A stretch of 64,000 nt of DNA, taken from Gnetum montanum (taxonomy: Eukaryota > Streptophyta > Gnetopsida > Gnetales > Gnetaceae). Below the pieces are notes generated by a model. That model did no database searches. It saw only the letters and a program-made list of their open reading frames with translations, and had not been told where the DNA came from. Both the position numbers and the translations under genes were made by a program. Positions 23,636 to 35,122 of the stretch are shown in pieces (position 1 is the stretch's first letter; every line of letters starts with the position of its first letter). The DNA is taken from positions 1 through 64,000 of the forward strand of contig MNCI01026893.1 of the NCBI GenBank assembly GCA_015680685.1. The letters run 5' to 3'.

Positions 23636-25055
23636 TCAAGAAATGATGTTGAATATCTAATATTATCTTTTCCATGCTAACCTATAAATACAACACTTGG
23701 GTGCATAGTTGGAACATAGTTTTATTAATAGATATTACATAGCTTTTTCATAGGTTTGTGATTTAAAGTTCTGTTGTTTCCAGTGCATGCTCATAGTGTG
23801 ATGTTTGTGATTGTGCAACATCCTTATTTCAGTGTGATGTACTTGAATGTGTTACATGACCATAAATAAAGATTGATATTACTTCCATAATTTCAAAATC
23901 CACTTAGATTTATTATTACTTTTAATTGTTTAATTGTTCAATCATGTATAGTTTTCATTACTTAATGTTTCCATTTAATGCTATTTATGATTCCTGTCAT
24001 TAAGTGAAATGAGTATAACTAATTAAAAGCTATTAAGTGTAATTACTTGATAACCTAGTAGTGTATCGTTTGGTAAACCTAGTGACATACACATGGTAAT
24101 CCTATCTATAGATACATGAAGTCCAAGGCATGTGTAGATGTTTAGGGACAAATACTCATCACACATAGGGTAGTTTAGATTTTACTTTCCATTGTTAATT
24201 AGCTTAATTAATTTATCTCTTATTTTCATTAGGATTAGCATAGGGTTAGACAACATCAATCATATGCTTCATTTTGGACTAAATCATGTGTCACAAAACT
24301 ACCACTAGTCCAAGTGGGAAGACAACGAATTGTAATCAAAGCATAATGATTTAGATGCACAACTAGTACCATCCATGGAATTTGATTGGATCATATGTGA
24401 ATGTTTGTGATTCGTATGGTTGGATATAGGGGTACCTCATTGCTCATCAAAAATTTATCTAAAACCCTTCTACATTACATTTGCGATATCTTGGGACCAT
24501 GAACACTAACCATAAAATCACAAAAATTTCCAAACACTACTAGTTTTACCATGGGAAAACTATAAAATTTTATGAAAATAGGCCAAAATTCTGAACACTA
24601 GGTAAAAAACATAAAAAATTCATAAGTAATCTAAATAATATGTTTTCATCTATAGTATAGCTGAAAAACCAAGAACAATAGATCTACATGATAAAAACTA
24701 CAAAATTATAGGATATCTAGTCTAGAAAAAAGGTCATAGTTGAGACAAAATTGATTTAAACTATGCTAAAAAAACTAAGAAAATGTGTGGGAAAAAACCC
24801 AAATTATTTCCAATCAATGAACAAAACACAAAAATTTTCATTCTCGCTCAATTAACAAGCTTAGACCTTGGATTCAACATAATGAAAATGAAAAAATTTC
24901 AACCTAGGTTAGCCTAAAGTTGAAAAAATTGTAAGAAATTGGATAAAATGATTAGAAGTTGATACTTGGTAGACCTTGATGAAGATCCTTTGCATACAGA
25001 AGGGTCTAGAAGTATTGAAACAATGCAAATAGCCCCATTTTCATCATTCAAAATT
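23636..25055. other. No gene recognised; second TATA-bearing LTR-like piece
   Basis: A CCTATAAATACAAC TATA box at 23682 suggests another LTR fragment next to LTR B. The rest is AT-rich without a supported frame. Confidence 0.35.
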
Positions 25056-25059
25056 GGGT

Positions 25060-25755
25060 TTTGACTTGTCAACCTAGGCTATTTCACCATGGTTGACAAA
25101 GGCCTCAAATATTTACCCTGATTTTCATGGTGAAAAGCTTGAAACTCCTACCCTATTTCCAAAACACTATGAATAGAGATGAATGCAAGCAAAAATATCT
25201 AAGAAGATGTTGTAAATTCAATTTTCAACCATCAGTATAGATCCTAGGTGACATACTTAGGAGATTGGAAGGAAAAATAGCTTTAACGCTGAAGTTTGGT
25301 GTTTGAAATCTTCCAATATTCTTCATATGTTGACAAGAAGAATCCTTTGGAAAACCAAGAAAAATTTCTACATGTTGACCATAGAAGATATTGAAGGAGA
25401 AACAAGCCTTGTCAACTTGGTCTTTTTCACCATGGTTGACAAAAGCCTTAAATATTTACCCTAATTTTCATGGTGAAAAGCTTGAAACTCCTACCCTGTT
25501 TCCAAAAAAATATGAATAGAGATGAATGAAAGCCAAAATTTCTAAGAAGATGTTGTCAATTTAGTTTTCAACCATCACTATAGATCCTAGGTGACACACT
25601 TAGGAGATTGGAAAGAAAACTAGCTTTGACGCTGAAGTTTGGTATTTGAAATCTTCCAATATTCTTCACATGTTGATTTGAAGAATCCTTTGAAAAAATA
25701 AGAAAATGTTCTACATGTTGATCATAGAAGATATTGAAGGAGAAACAAGCCTTGT
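25060..25755 (+). repeat. Tandem duplication, period about 343 bp, two copies
   Basis: The segment with CACCATGGTTGACAAAGGCC at 25085 recurs at 25428 (CACCATGGTTGACAAAAGCC). The following 300 bases stay in register, including CTAGGTGACA..CTTAGGAGATTGGAA and GAAGTTTGGT.TTTGAAATC. Confidence 0.85.
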
Positions 25756-25779
25756 ATGTTGGGTTTTGGTAGAAAATTG

Positions 25780-28230
25780 CTATGTCTAACCTCATATGTT
25801 GGGTTTTTCAGCCGAACTTGTGGACCAATGTATAGGACCGAAAGCCTTGGCCACACATTGTTCACAAGAACCTTGAAATGTGGATCAAAATGTGGATGTT
25901 ATGATAGAAAATATACCATTCCAAAATCAACCACAAACCATCCAGAGACCCCACCAAACTCCAAAATTTTAGCAAGTTTTGCAAATGCCAAAAATCTATA
26001 TAAGAAAGTGTGTTCATTGAGATGCTTGGAACCCACACATTAGATAACCACTAAACTTGTGAGCCAACTTGTGGAACAATCACAATCCTATATTTATTCA
26101 TAAAAACTCATAATTTATCTTAAAACTCCCAAAAACTACAAACTCTCCTCCAAGCCTCAACCACTAACATAGAAGCCTAAGAAAAATCAAAAAATTAGTT
26201 AAAAAAGCTAAAAATAGGTAATTTTGATTTCACACATTGGGAATCAAGTTCCACACTTGGGGCCAACATATAAGCCAATGTTTGGACATCAAAAAACTTA
26301 AAAATTAATCAATATAGCCTCAAAAACTTTAGATTACTCTTTATAATCCTAGTTGTTATCTTAAAATCCTGAAGAGTTTAAAAACTGAGTTAAAAAACCT
26401 TAAATTTGATCACGTTTTATCCCACACATTGGAAAACCACCTCCTAATGTTTGGACCAATGTGTGAGCAGAAAAAATCCTTTACCTTGGTCAATACAGCC
26501 CAAAAAATTGCAAATTTCCCTCTAGAACCCTATCCAATGTCCTAGAAGCTTGGAAAACTCAAAAAATGAAAAACCTTAAAATGATCAAGTTTTATCCCAC
26601 ACATTAGAAAACCACTTCTCAATGTGTGGACCAATGTGTGAGAATCAACAAGCCTTTACCTTAGTCAATATAGCCTCCAAAATTATGGAATTCCCTCTAG
26701 AAACCTAACTGCTATTCTAGGAGCCTTGAGAGCTCAAAAATTAAGTTAAAAAACTTTAAAATTAGAAAATACTCTACTGACACATTGGATAACCACCTCC
26801 TAACATGTGGATCAATGTGTTAACATTAACAATCCTTTACCTTGGTTAGTATAGCCTCCAAAACTATAGATTACCCTCCATAACCCTAGTTGTTGCCCTA
26901 GGAGCCTGGAGAGCTAAACAATTAAGTTAAGAAATCTTAAAATTAGCCAAGTTTCATTCCACAGATTGGAAAACCACCTCCTAATGTGTGAGCATCAAGA
27001 AGCCTTTACCTTGGTCAATATATCCTCAAAAAGTATAGATTTCCCTCCATAACCCTAGCCATTGTCCTATGAGGCTTGAGAGATAAGAAAACTAAGTTAA
27101 AAGATTTTAAAATTATTCAAGTTTCATTCCACACATTGGAAACCACATTTCAGTGTGTTGACGAATGTGTGAGAATCAAAAAACCTTTACCATGGTTAGT
27201 ATAGCCTCAAAAACTCTAGACTAGCCTCTAAAGTCTTAGATGTTATCCAAGGAGCCTAGCAAGCTTAAAAACTAAGTAGAAAAACCTTAAAATTGGTCAA
27301 GCTTTATTCCACACATTGGAAAACCACCTTCCAACATGTTGACCAATGTGTAAGCAATAACAAGCCTTTACCTTGGTTAATATATCCTAAAAAATTGTAG
27401 ATTGCCCTTCAGAACCCTAGCCACTATCCTAGGAGCTTGGAGATCTTAAAAATTGAGTTAAAAATTTTTTAACATTGGTCAAGTTTCATCCCACATGTTG
27501 GAAATCCACCTCTTAATGTGTAGAAAAACATGTGATCATTTACAAAATTCTATCTTAGTTAATACAACTTCAAAAATTATAGATATTTCTTTGAAACCCT
27601 AGCCAGTGACATGAGAGCTTGGAGAGGTCATAAGCTTGATTAAAACTCTAGCAAAATAATTTCCTAGCTCCCACATGTTGGAAAACCATTCACCAATGTG
27701 TGGGGAAAGATAAAAAGCTTAGACTTATTTAAAACCATTCACAACCAATTAGCTGTAAAACCCTAGATGCTACCATAGGAGCATACATAAGCTAAAATAC
27801 CTTGTCAAAACCACCCTTGTAACCCTCACAAGTTGACATCTTAGCAATCACATGTTGGAAAACCACCTGCAAATGTGTGTGGTACAAACAATTCCAAACA
27901 TATCCAAAATAGCTTTCACCTTGCACCAAGTTCCAAAATTACAAATTTTTCTCCTAAGCCTTGGACGTTACTCTAAGAACTTGGAAAGATCAAAAACTAA
28001 AAACAAAACTCATGCAAACTTGAATATAGGTCCCAAAAATTGGTGTACTAGGCTTCACATGCTATGGCATTGCATGAACCAACTTGTGGAATCCATAACA
28101 CCAATGGACAAATGAAAATTACCTAAATGTTGCACTAGTGTGTTTCACAAATTTAAAACCCAAGTTAATCTACCAACACATTGGGGATGTATATCCTACA
28201 TGTTGGCATTTTCTAACATGATGGTCACAC
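25780..28230. repeat. Satellite-like array, unit about 180 bp, at least ten copies
   Basis: A core like CACACATTGGAAAACCACC then CCAATGTGTG recurs near 26233, 26422, 26599, 26780, 26960, 27130, 27311, 27492, 27673 and 27850. That is a steady 175-190 base interval. Each core is an inverted repeat (CCACACATTGG / CCAATGTGTGG). Between cores lie AAGCCTTTACCTTGGTCAAT and CCCTAG..GTCCTAGGAGCTTGG. It contains no real reading frame. A diverged version is found at 42440-44450. Confidence 0.85.
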
Positions 28231-28329
28231 ATTGGGAATTCTAGCTCTACACATTAAAAGCATAAATTTCTAGCTGTTTAAATTGTTTTACCACAAAAAA
28301 CCTCTTTTCTAGCAGTTTACTAGTAGTTT

Positions 28330-28570
28330 TCACAATATTTTTCTATGTTTGCAAGATTTTTCTATTTTTTCTACCTTTTTTATTTATTTTGAAAATTTGC
28401 AACCTATTTTCTATAGCTTTTTTATTATTTTGATAGTCTTAAAACTATTTTCTTTAAATTTTTGCTTATTTTGGCATTTTAGAACCTATTTCCTATAGCT
28501 TTTTGCTTATTTTGATAGTTTGCAACCTATTTTGTGCAAATTTTCATCTATTTTGGAAGTTTATAACTTA
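28330..28570. repeat. T-rich repeats of about 60 bp
   Basis: Three imperfect copies of GCAACCTATTTTCTATAGCT followed by TTTGCTTATTTTGATAGT. Low complexity. Confidence 0.6.
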
Positions 28571-28679
28571 TTTTCATTGTATGTTTGTTTGTTTCAATGA
28601 TAAAAATCCAAACTAACAACAAATATTATTATTTATACTATTTCCAACCTTGTTCAACCTTATTTGACCTAGCCTAACT

Positions 28680-29120
28680 ACATTTGGCATCATTTGATCT
28701 CATTTGGTTTCATTTGATATCATTTTTACATCATTTGATGTCATTTGACTTCATTTCATACCATTTTCGCCCTATTCAACACTATTTACACCATGCTGAT
28801 ATCATTTGATATAAGTTGATATCATTTGGTGTTATTTTGCATTGTTTTAGCTTCATTTGGCCCTCTTGAAAACTGTTGAATATTATTTTATACCATTTAG
28901 CATCATTTTTAGTCATTTTGACATCATGTGACCATGTTTGGCCCTATTTTAGAATTATTTGGTATCATTTCCTATCATTTGGCATCATTTGACGTTATCA
29001 AGACCTCATTTCACCTTGTTTATCATTATTTTGCATGGTTTTGACCTTCATTTGGCCTTTTCTCTACATCATTTGGCATCAATTTTCCTTGGTCCACATC
29101 ATTTAACCTTTATTTATCTT
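28680..29120. repeat. Degenerate array of CATTTGATAT-like 10-11-mers
   Basis: Dozens of TCATTTGRYNT units with a spacing near 10-11 bases, densest from 28680 to 28760, then fading to 29120. Confidence 0.75.
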
Positions 29121-29859
29121 TATTTACCATGTTATGGTCTTTTGTTTTCCTTTTTTAGACTTATTTTGCTATGCTTTGGGTTTACTTTATCTTACTTTTC
29201 TCTATTATTACAAGTATTTTGCACTATGTTAGCATTGTTTAGTATTTTTATCATGCAGATGCCACTTGATGTGCTTATGTTAACATGCAAGATTAAATGA
29301 AGCATATAATGAAGCAATTTGACTAGCCTTGGAGCCTAAGTGAACCCTTTTTATGATGTTGATTTCATCAAGTTAACCTTGAATGTCTAAACCAAGAGCC
29401 TGTAAGCCTTTGATTATCTAGCCTTAATGTCATGCAATGGCCTAATTGCACTTCACCTTGAGACTAGAAACATAATGAAGTATTCCTTAGTCAAATTCCC
29501 CATTTCGTAAATCAATATGATAAGGTAAAATTCTGAAAACAAAGTTCCTAACTAAAACACAATGAAAATTTACATGTTATAGTGAATTTTCATCATGTAG
29601 CCTTCACCCCATGAAACTTGAGGTAAAACCTTATTGTAAATGTGAAAATTGTAAACCATAAGGAGGCAATCTCACATACTTCATGCTTTTGGGGCTGACA
29701 AATTCCTCGTAAGTGGTCAAAGCCTCATTCCCTAGGTGAAAAAAGTCACCTAGTGTCTATATTTGGGCTTGGGGGGGGGGNGTTGTTTCAAAAATGCCTT
29801 TTGAAATGCCAAAAATGATAATTTGATGGGTTTTATGGGGGGTATATAACTTTCTACAT
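29121..29859. other. No gene recognised; G tract beside an unresolved base
   Basis: A run of ten G residues at 29771-29780 is followed by N at 29781, a likely sequencing or assembly difficulty. One open frame of 113 codons (28959-29300) overlaps the repeat array and is of low complexity. Confidence 0.4.
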
Positions 29860-30987
29860 TGGAAACACCTACAAGGGATAAATCTCACCTATCCCTAGCA
29901 TGGAGACTACATGCATAGCATGGAAACCGTCCTCCCTAAATGTGGAAGTTTTTCCCCAGTGTGGAGGCTCCACCCCTAGAATGGAAACTGCATGTCCCTA
30001 GCATGGAAGCAACATGAGAAAGATTTTTACACTTCAATGACTCTAAGGTTGACCAAATACTTCAACAAGGATGGTAGAAGGCTTAATGTGGGAGATCTAC
30101 CTCCAACATAGAAGGTGTCCCCCATTACTCTTTATAGTAAACAAAATGGCCATGGGGGTTTAACACCTACTATATATGGTAAACCCCCAAATTTCGACAC
30201 CCATCTCACTTTTATGAGGTAGAAATTTGTAGCAATTTGTAGCCAATTTGTCAACTAATTTGAAGCAAAATTGATGGCCCAAAACCTATAAAGCGAAAAC
30301 CCCAACACTCCTTTTAGGTTCCATACTTTTCATTTTCATGCACATAGCAATTTTTGCTTCTAAGAGCTCTTGCAACTTTGTGAAAATGTAGCTTCTTGGA
30401 GCCTCCTAGTGTGGAACCCCTACAACCATATTATCCATTTTGCTACCGCCTAAGACTTGTGGGATTTTGGTGGCAACGCTACATTTTTGGTATCCCCAAA
30501 CTCCATCGTGGAGCAATATTGTAGCCAAGTTCTCCACTATTCTCAACCCACAGTATTGATCCAAGTTGTAGATCTTAAGTTGCAATACAGGAGGTTTGAT
30601 AACATCAGGAGTGGCTAAGCACCCCAATCATGGAGGAGATCACATTGGCTTCAATGGAATTTGAACTCCTGCCCTAGTGAATCTCCTTTTGTTCTCTCAT
30701 GGACATTTCTTTTACACATTTCTAGAACTCATTCTTTATTATTTTAAATAAAAATTTAAAGTTCCATTTTGTATGTAATATATATTTGCTTTATGTTTTT
30801 CAAATTTGTAATTTTTATATTTAATTTTCTCAACCCCCTATTTTGCATTTAGTAAGTCCCTGGGTGATCTACCAAATTATCCATGGCATCTCAAATTTCA
30901 TTTTTTTGAGGGCCTTGGGAATTTAGGGTTGAGGCTATTGCACTAGATCTCTTAATTTTCTAGTGATTTATTTTTCTAGTTGCAATA
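29860..30987 (+). mobile_element. LTR C, right part (left end not found)
   Basis: The end GTTGCAATA aligns with the other LTR ends and is followed by the spacer GTTTTT and a PBS. Upstream, GTGATCTACCAAATTATCCA (30866) matches TTTGATCAACCAAATCATTC in LTR E. TATA box at 30286, about 700 bases before the end, the same distance as in copy M. The U3 contains repeated CCCTAGCATGGA blocks related to the 180-bp repeats. Confidence 0.7.
30286..30294 (+). promoter_or_regulatory. TATA box of LTR C
   Basis: CTATAAAGC in AAAACCTATAAAGCG, about 700 bases upstream of the LTR end. Confidence 0.5.
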
Positions 30988-30993
30988 GTTTTT

Positions 30994-31010
30994 TGGTGCT
31001 AGAAGGGGGG
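30994..31010 (+). promoter_or_regulatory. Primer binding site, copy C
   Basis: TGGTGCTAGAAGGGGGG begins 6 bases after the LTR end. It is the same as in copies E (46006) and M (62941-62957, minus) apart from single changes. The matching tRNA was not identified. Confidence 0.75.
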
Positions 31011-31738
31011 CCTCCACCCAATTTCTATGACTAGATCTATCTCCTCCATTTCCAACATTGCTATTTGAAAGCTTATTCTAATTTTTTGTAGCCAAAACTT
31101 AAAAAAAACCAATGTTACCTATTCTCCCACTATGACAAATACTATAGTGTAGAAGTTGTAGGTGGTTGGATGTTAACTTTTAATAACACTTGCTATGAAT
31201 TTTTCAGCGCAAAGCTAGTGTTGATACATTTCCCTCTTATTCCCCTTTTTGCTACCAATTTATATTTTTTAGTTTTCAAAGTTGGTAGTTCAACACTTCT
31301 AGAAACCATCAAACTTCTAGAAGTCAACTAAATCCCCATCTTTCCAAGCTATGAAAATTGGTAACCTACCAAAGTTAGTTACTAGTGGAAAACACCAACT
31401 TTCCACTTTGGTTTTTAACCTTATCCCCCATTAATGTTGGATTAGAAAGGTGTGGGATCCTATCATCTACCTCCTTCATTCCACTACTTGACATACCTAG
31501 TGTAGAGGAAGTTATGAGGTCAACATGGTTGAGGCTTATTACAAACATTTCCAGCTTTCTATTTTTGATAAAGGGATATATCCCCCTTACTCCCCATTTA
31601 CTATTTATAGTAAGTACCTTGGTAATGGCCATGTTTACTTCTTCTAATCATTTTTGAATTCCACTTATTGGTAATTACTTATCATTTTGCCTTTCATAGC
31701 CTATTTTAAGCAATTTTAGCAAAATAACCATGTCTTTT
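31011..31738 (+). mobile_element. 5' untranslated leader, copy C
   Basis: No coding frame. Two diverged blocks resembling each other (about 31110-31270 and 31410-31610, both with CCCCTT..TACTCCCCATTT-like pieces) hint at leader repeats, as in copy E. Confidence 0.4.
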
Positions 31739-33450
31739 CAGTAGTCCACCAAGTTGCCTTTCACCTTCATTGATGAAGGTTTTAGCCAACAGACCATGAG
31801 AGTGTATGACCCTACTATCAGTGAGTGTAGGTAGTCTTTGAGAGTTTGGAGAAAAATTCCTAACTTGTTAGCCATAAATGAAGATCGATAAAACTACATT
31901 TGTGCCAAAATGTAGGCTAGCATAATAATTTCACATTTGGAAGTAGAAGTCAAAGGGGAATTCGAATGCATCCATTGTAATGGAAAAGAGTATATCCATT
32001 CCCCTTATGACCAAATACCTCTTAATGATATCTATGTTGGTATCATAGCCCAATTAATTCAGATGGAGGAGGAAGATGACAAGCATAGCTCAAAGGAATA
32101 ACAGGAAGAGAAGGATGAGTTTAGGATAGAATTTGAGCTTGAAAAAATATAGGGATGATTATGCCAACAAACATCCCCTACCCTACCATGGCTGATCCCA
32201 TGTTGGTCATAGCCATGCATCAAACTCAATTGATGTCATAGCCAACTACCCATAATCCATCAATGCCATTTTCCACAAAACCATAATCTATGAAGTCATT
32301 GGTAGTGGTTTTAATTATTGCAAACCTACTAAGAGCTTATGTGGAGTCCACCATGGAACCCCAAGTAGCTCAAGGGTTGCACACCCCCTTTATCCCATTT
32401 GTGCCTTAGGTTCTAGTAGAAACATCCTTTTCCTTATTTGCCTTACAAACTATGACCATGATGCAACCACTCCCTTCTACCTTGCAACCAATAGTGAGGC
32501 CACAAGCTACACAGTAGATACCAAAATCACATGTATAAGCCTCATAGCCAACATAGCCACCATAAGGCCTGAATCAGGTCTTTCAAATGATCCAATACCT
32601 AATGGAGGAGTTAAATAGACTTAAAGCCTCTAATTCCCAAAGTGTTAAGATTACAGATTTTTATTAGGATGATCCCATTAGTCCTATGATCCCACACTTG
32701 ATACTTCCTCTTAGTGTGCCTATCCCCTAGTTTAGTAAATATAATGAAGAAGGTGATCCTAATGCTCATCTTATAGCCTTTAGTTCCAAATTCTTGCTAT
32801 TGTAGCTATGGCCTCATACTATCATGAGTATTTTCCCTATGTCCTTGATTGGGAAAATGCTTAATTATTACCATGCCTTACCTAGAGGATCCATATCCTC
32901 TCTTGAGAAATTGATAGCCTATTTTATTAACTACTTCAAGTATAACTTGAAGCTTGACACCATGCTTGACCAACTCATAAAGGTCAAGTAGGGATCCCTA
33001 GAACCCATGCACAAGTTCATCCAATGGTGGAATGGATTACTAAATGAAATACTAGATCCTATAGCTAAAACACATGTTTTGGCTATATTTAAGGGAATAG
33101 TTAATGACTATATCAAGTCCAAGTTTTACTACCTTAACCTATGGTCCCTTAGCCAAGTGTTTTCTTAGACCAAGAACATAGAGGATGCTATGAGGGTGAG
33201 TCATTACCTAGGCTATGTAGCATACATAGATCAACATTCATGGAGTAGCAAGGAGAAGAGAAAATACAACAATATGGCCATAGAAACTATAATTAAAGAA
33301 GCCAAGACCACTAACTAGGGGCCAAGGATCAACCCATCCAAGCCCTCACTAATGACTATGATAACTAATCATAAACCTCTAGGGCAATTACATTGATTGC
33401 AACTAGGTCAAATTTAGAGTAAAAGGACCATATCAAGTACATTTTATTAC
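31739..33450 (+). pseudogene. Gag, N-terminal and core part, copy C
   Basis: From ATG at 31729-31731 region onward the remnant parallels gag of copy M. An acidic N-terminal part contains NGKEYIHSPYDQIPL and LIQMEEEDDK. A Pro/Gln-rich spacer follows, then the gag core: SKYNEEGDPNAHLIAF, WPHTIMSIFPMSLIGK and NYYHALPRGSISSLEKLI. Copy M has TKYNGEGHPNAHLVMF and RALPRSSISTLEELLT. The end (EDAMRVSHYLGYVAYID) matches QDAAEASKDPTYVAYRN. About ten stops. The reading is cut at 33450 by insertion of LTR D and resumes at 35128. Gag would form the particle that packages the RNA. Confidence 0.85.
33446..33450 (+). repeat. Left target-site duplication of solo LTR D
   Basis: ATTAC, followed by LTR D. Alignment to copy M gag shows that the five bases after LTR D (CTTCC, 35123-35127) occupy the place of a duplicated ATTAC, now differing at two positions. 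Confidence 0.55.
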
Positions 33451-33920
33451 TGAAACACCACCAAATTTAGGATCCTAAGCATCAACTACAAATTTTGCTA
33501 AGTGTTAAAACTTGGTAAATTTTGTCTTAGTGTTGAGAATATGCTCCTACTATTGGGACTATGCTCCAGAGTGTAGTCAACATAGTTGACACAAAGCCCA
33601 AATTACAAGATTTTTTCTAGGTGTCAATAGCAACTGAAAATTTTTCTAAGTGTCCTAACTATGTTTACCCTATTGGGACTACTCTCCAAAGCATAGTTAT
33701 CATAGGCATTATTGGAATGACTAGTTTTGCAAATTTCCTAAGTGTTAAGCTAGAGGCTATCAAGTTGGCTTAGTATGGAAAAAATAGTTTGGTAGATTTT
33801 TCTAAATTTCAGCACTATGCTTCCTACTATGCTCTAGAGCGTAGTTAGCATAGTTAGCATTCAGGACATCAATTTTGCAAGATTTCTTCTAAGTTTCCTA
33901 AATATGCTCACTATACTAGG

Positions 33921-33940
33921 ACTATGCTCCAGAGCATAGT
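33921..33940. repeat. Near-perfect 20-bp palindrome in LTR D U3
   Basis: ACTATGCTCCAGAGCATAGT, a dyad with a single central mismatch. Similar sites at 33827 and 33991 in the same U3. Confidence 0.85.
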
Positions 33941-34427
33941 TAGCGTAGTCTACATTGAACACTTTTTCGCAAAATTTGCTCAAATGTTGGTCTATGCTCT
34001 AGAGGATAGTCAATGTAGTCATGCAAAACTACCTTCAAAAGCCTCAAAGCTTAGTATAGACCTGCATCTCAACTCCAAAATTCCCTTGGTAAGCAAGATC
34101 AGCAATTTGCATTTCATTTGCACCCCCTATTTGTCCCAAAATTGTACCTATGCTCGACACCACTCAAGAGAGTGGGCAGTGTAGTCCCAGAGCATAGTCT
34201 CCAAACTACACTATTTTGCATTATTTTTTAGGTACTTTGTAGTCTATTTGGCACTTGCACATGCAATCTCAATAGTGTATTCATAGTCTAGTAGTCTCAC
34301 AAAGTCCATTTGAGCACACTAGCAAAACACCATTTGATTCAGTGAGAGTGTAGTTGGGGGATTAGCATAGTCTTAGCTACCCCTCTACTATGTGGTGCCT
34401 GATAAGCAATTCATGCTAACCCTAGGC

Positions 34428-34436
34428 CTATAAATA
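34428..34436 (+). promoter_or_regulatory. TATA box of LTR D
   Basis: CTATAAATA in GGCCTATAAATATCCC. Confidence 0.75.
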
Positions 34437-35122
34437 TCCCAATTATTCATGATTTAGGGGTTGACATTTTAAAGCAATCAATGAGCGAACTTGTATTCTA
34501 CGCACCTTTGCACCCATGTGCACCTAGCATTTTAGCAAACTTTAGGATACTGTAGCATCGTTGTACACTACCAAGCACACCGTACACCACTATAGCTTGT
34601 AGGAAATCATGAGAACCAACCTGACAGGCTTAGACTTCACGTCAATGTTAGTTCTTCATAGCCAAACATCTTGAGACTATGACTATGGTACCTACTACAC
34701 CTGTTTGTACACCGCATACCTACTAAACTGCTCTTTGTAATTGATGACACTCCCTTCATTTGGGGTGGTTCCTTTCTCTCTTGCTCACATTATATGCATT
34801 TCTTACATTTTTTTCTTACATTTTAGCATTCTATTTAAACTTTACACTATTTAATTACATATTCACATGTTTGCACCCTCATTTTTTATTTCAAAACATC
34901 TACTACGCTCACACCCATGGATACCATGGACATCACAAAACACACATCCCCCTTGACACCCATTTTATCGTAACACCTGTAAGTCCTAGTTTGATCAACA
35001 AGACCATTCTGGGCACCTTGCCTCTATACCCAAAAGTCCCTTGTGTGGAAGTAGGGTGAAGACTATATGATCATGGACCTCTTGGAGTCCCATTCTAGCC
35101 TCCAACATTTTCAATCACTACA

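Larger units (their letters stand above)
33451..35122 (+). mobile_element. Solo LTR D (about 1.67 kb) inserted in gag of copy C
   Basis: Starts TGAAACACCACCAAATTTAG, as LTR A, and ends TCAATCACTACA. TATA at 34428. U3 palindromes such as ACTATGCTCCAGAGCATAGT at 33921. No polypurine tract precedes it and no PBS follows. Both flanks are gag sequence that joins in register, so it is a solo LTR left by recombination after a nested insertion. Confidence 0.85.

Noticed and set aside
25780-28230. CRISPR-like array
   Set aside because: Units are about 180 bp, diverged throughout, without short identical repeats and unique spacers; the context is plant nuclear DNA.
28959-29300. 113-codon hydrophobic frame suggesting a membrane protein
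   Set aside because: It overlaps the CATTTGATAT repeat array; its Phe/Leu/Ile content comes from T-rich DNA.
29771-29781. G-quadruplex-like G tract
   Set aside because: A single run of ten G beside an N is more likely a sequencing difficulty than a structured element.
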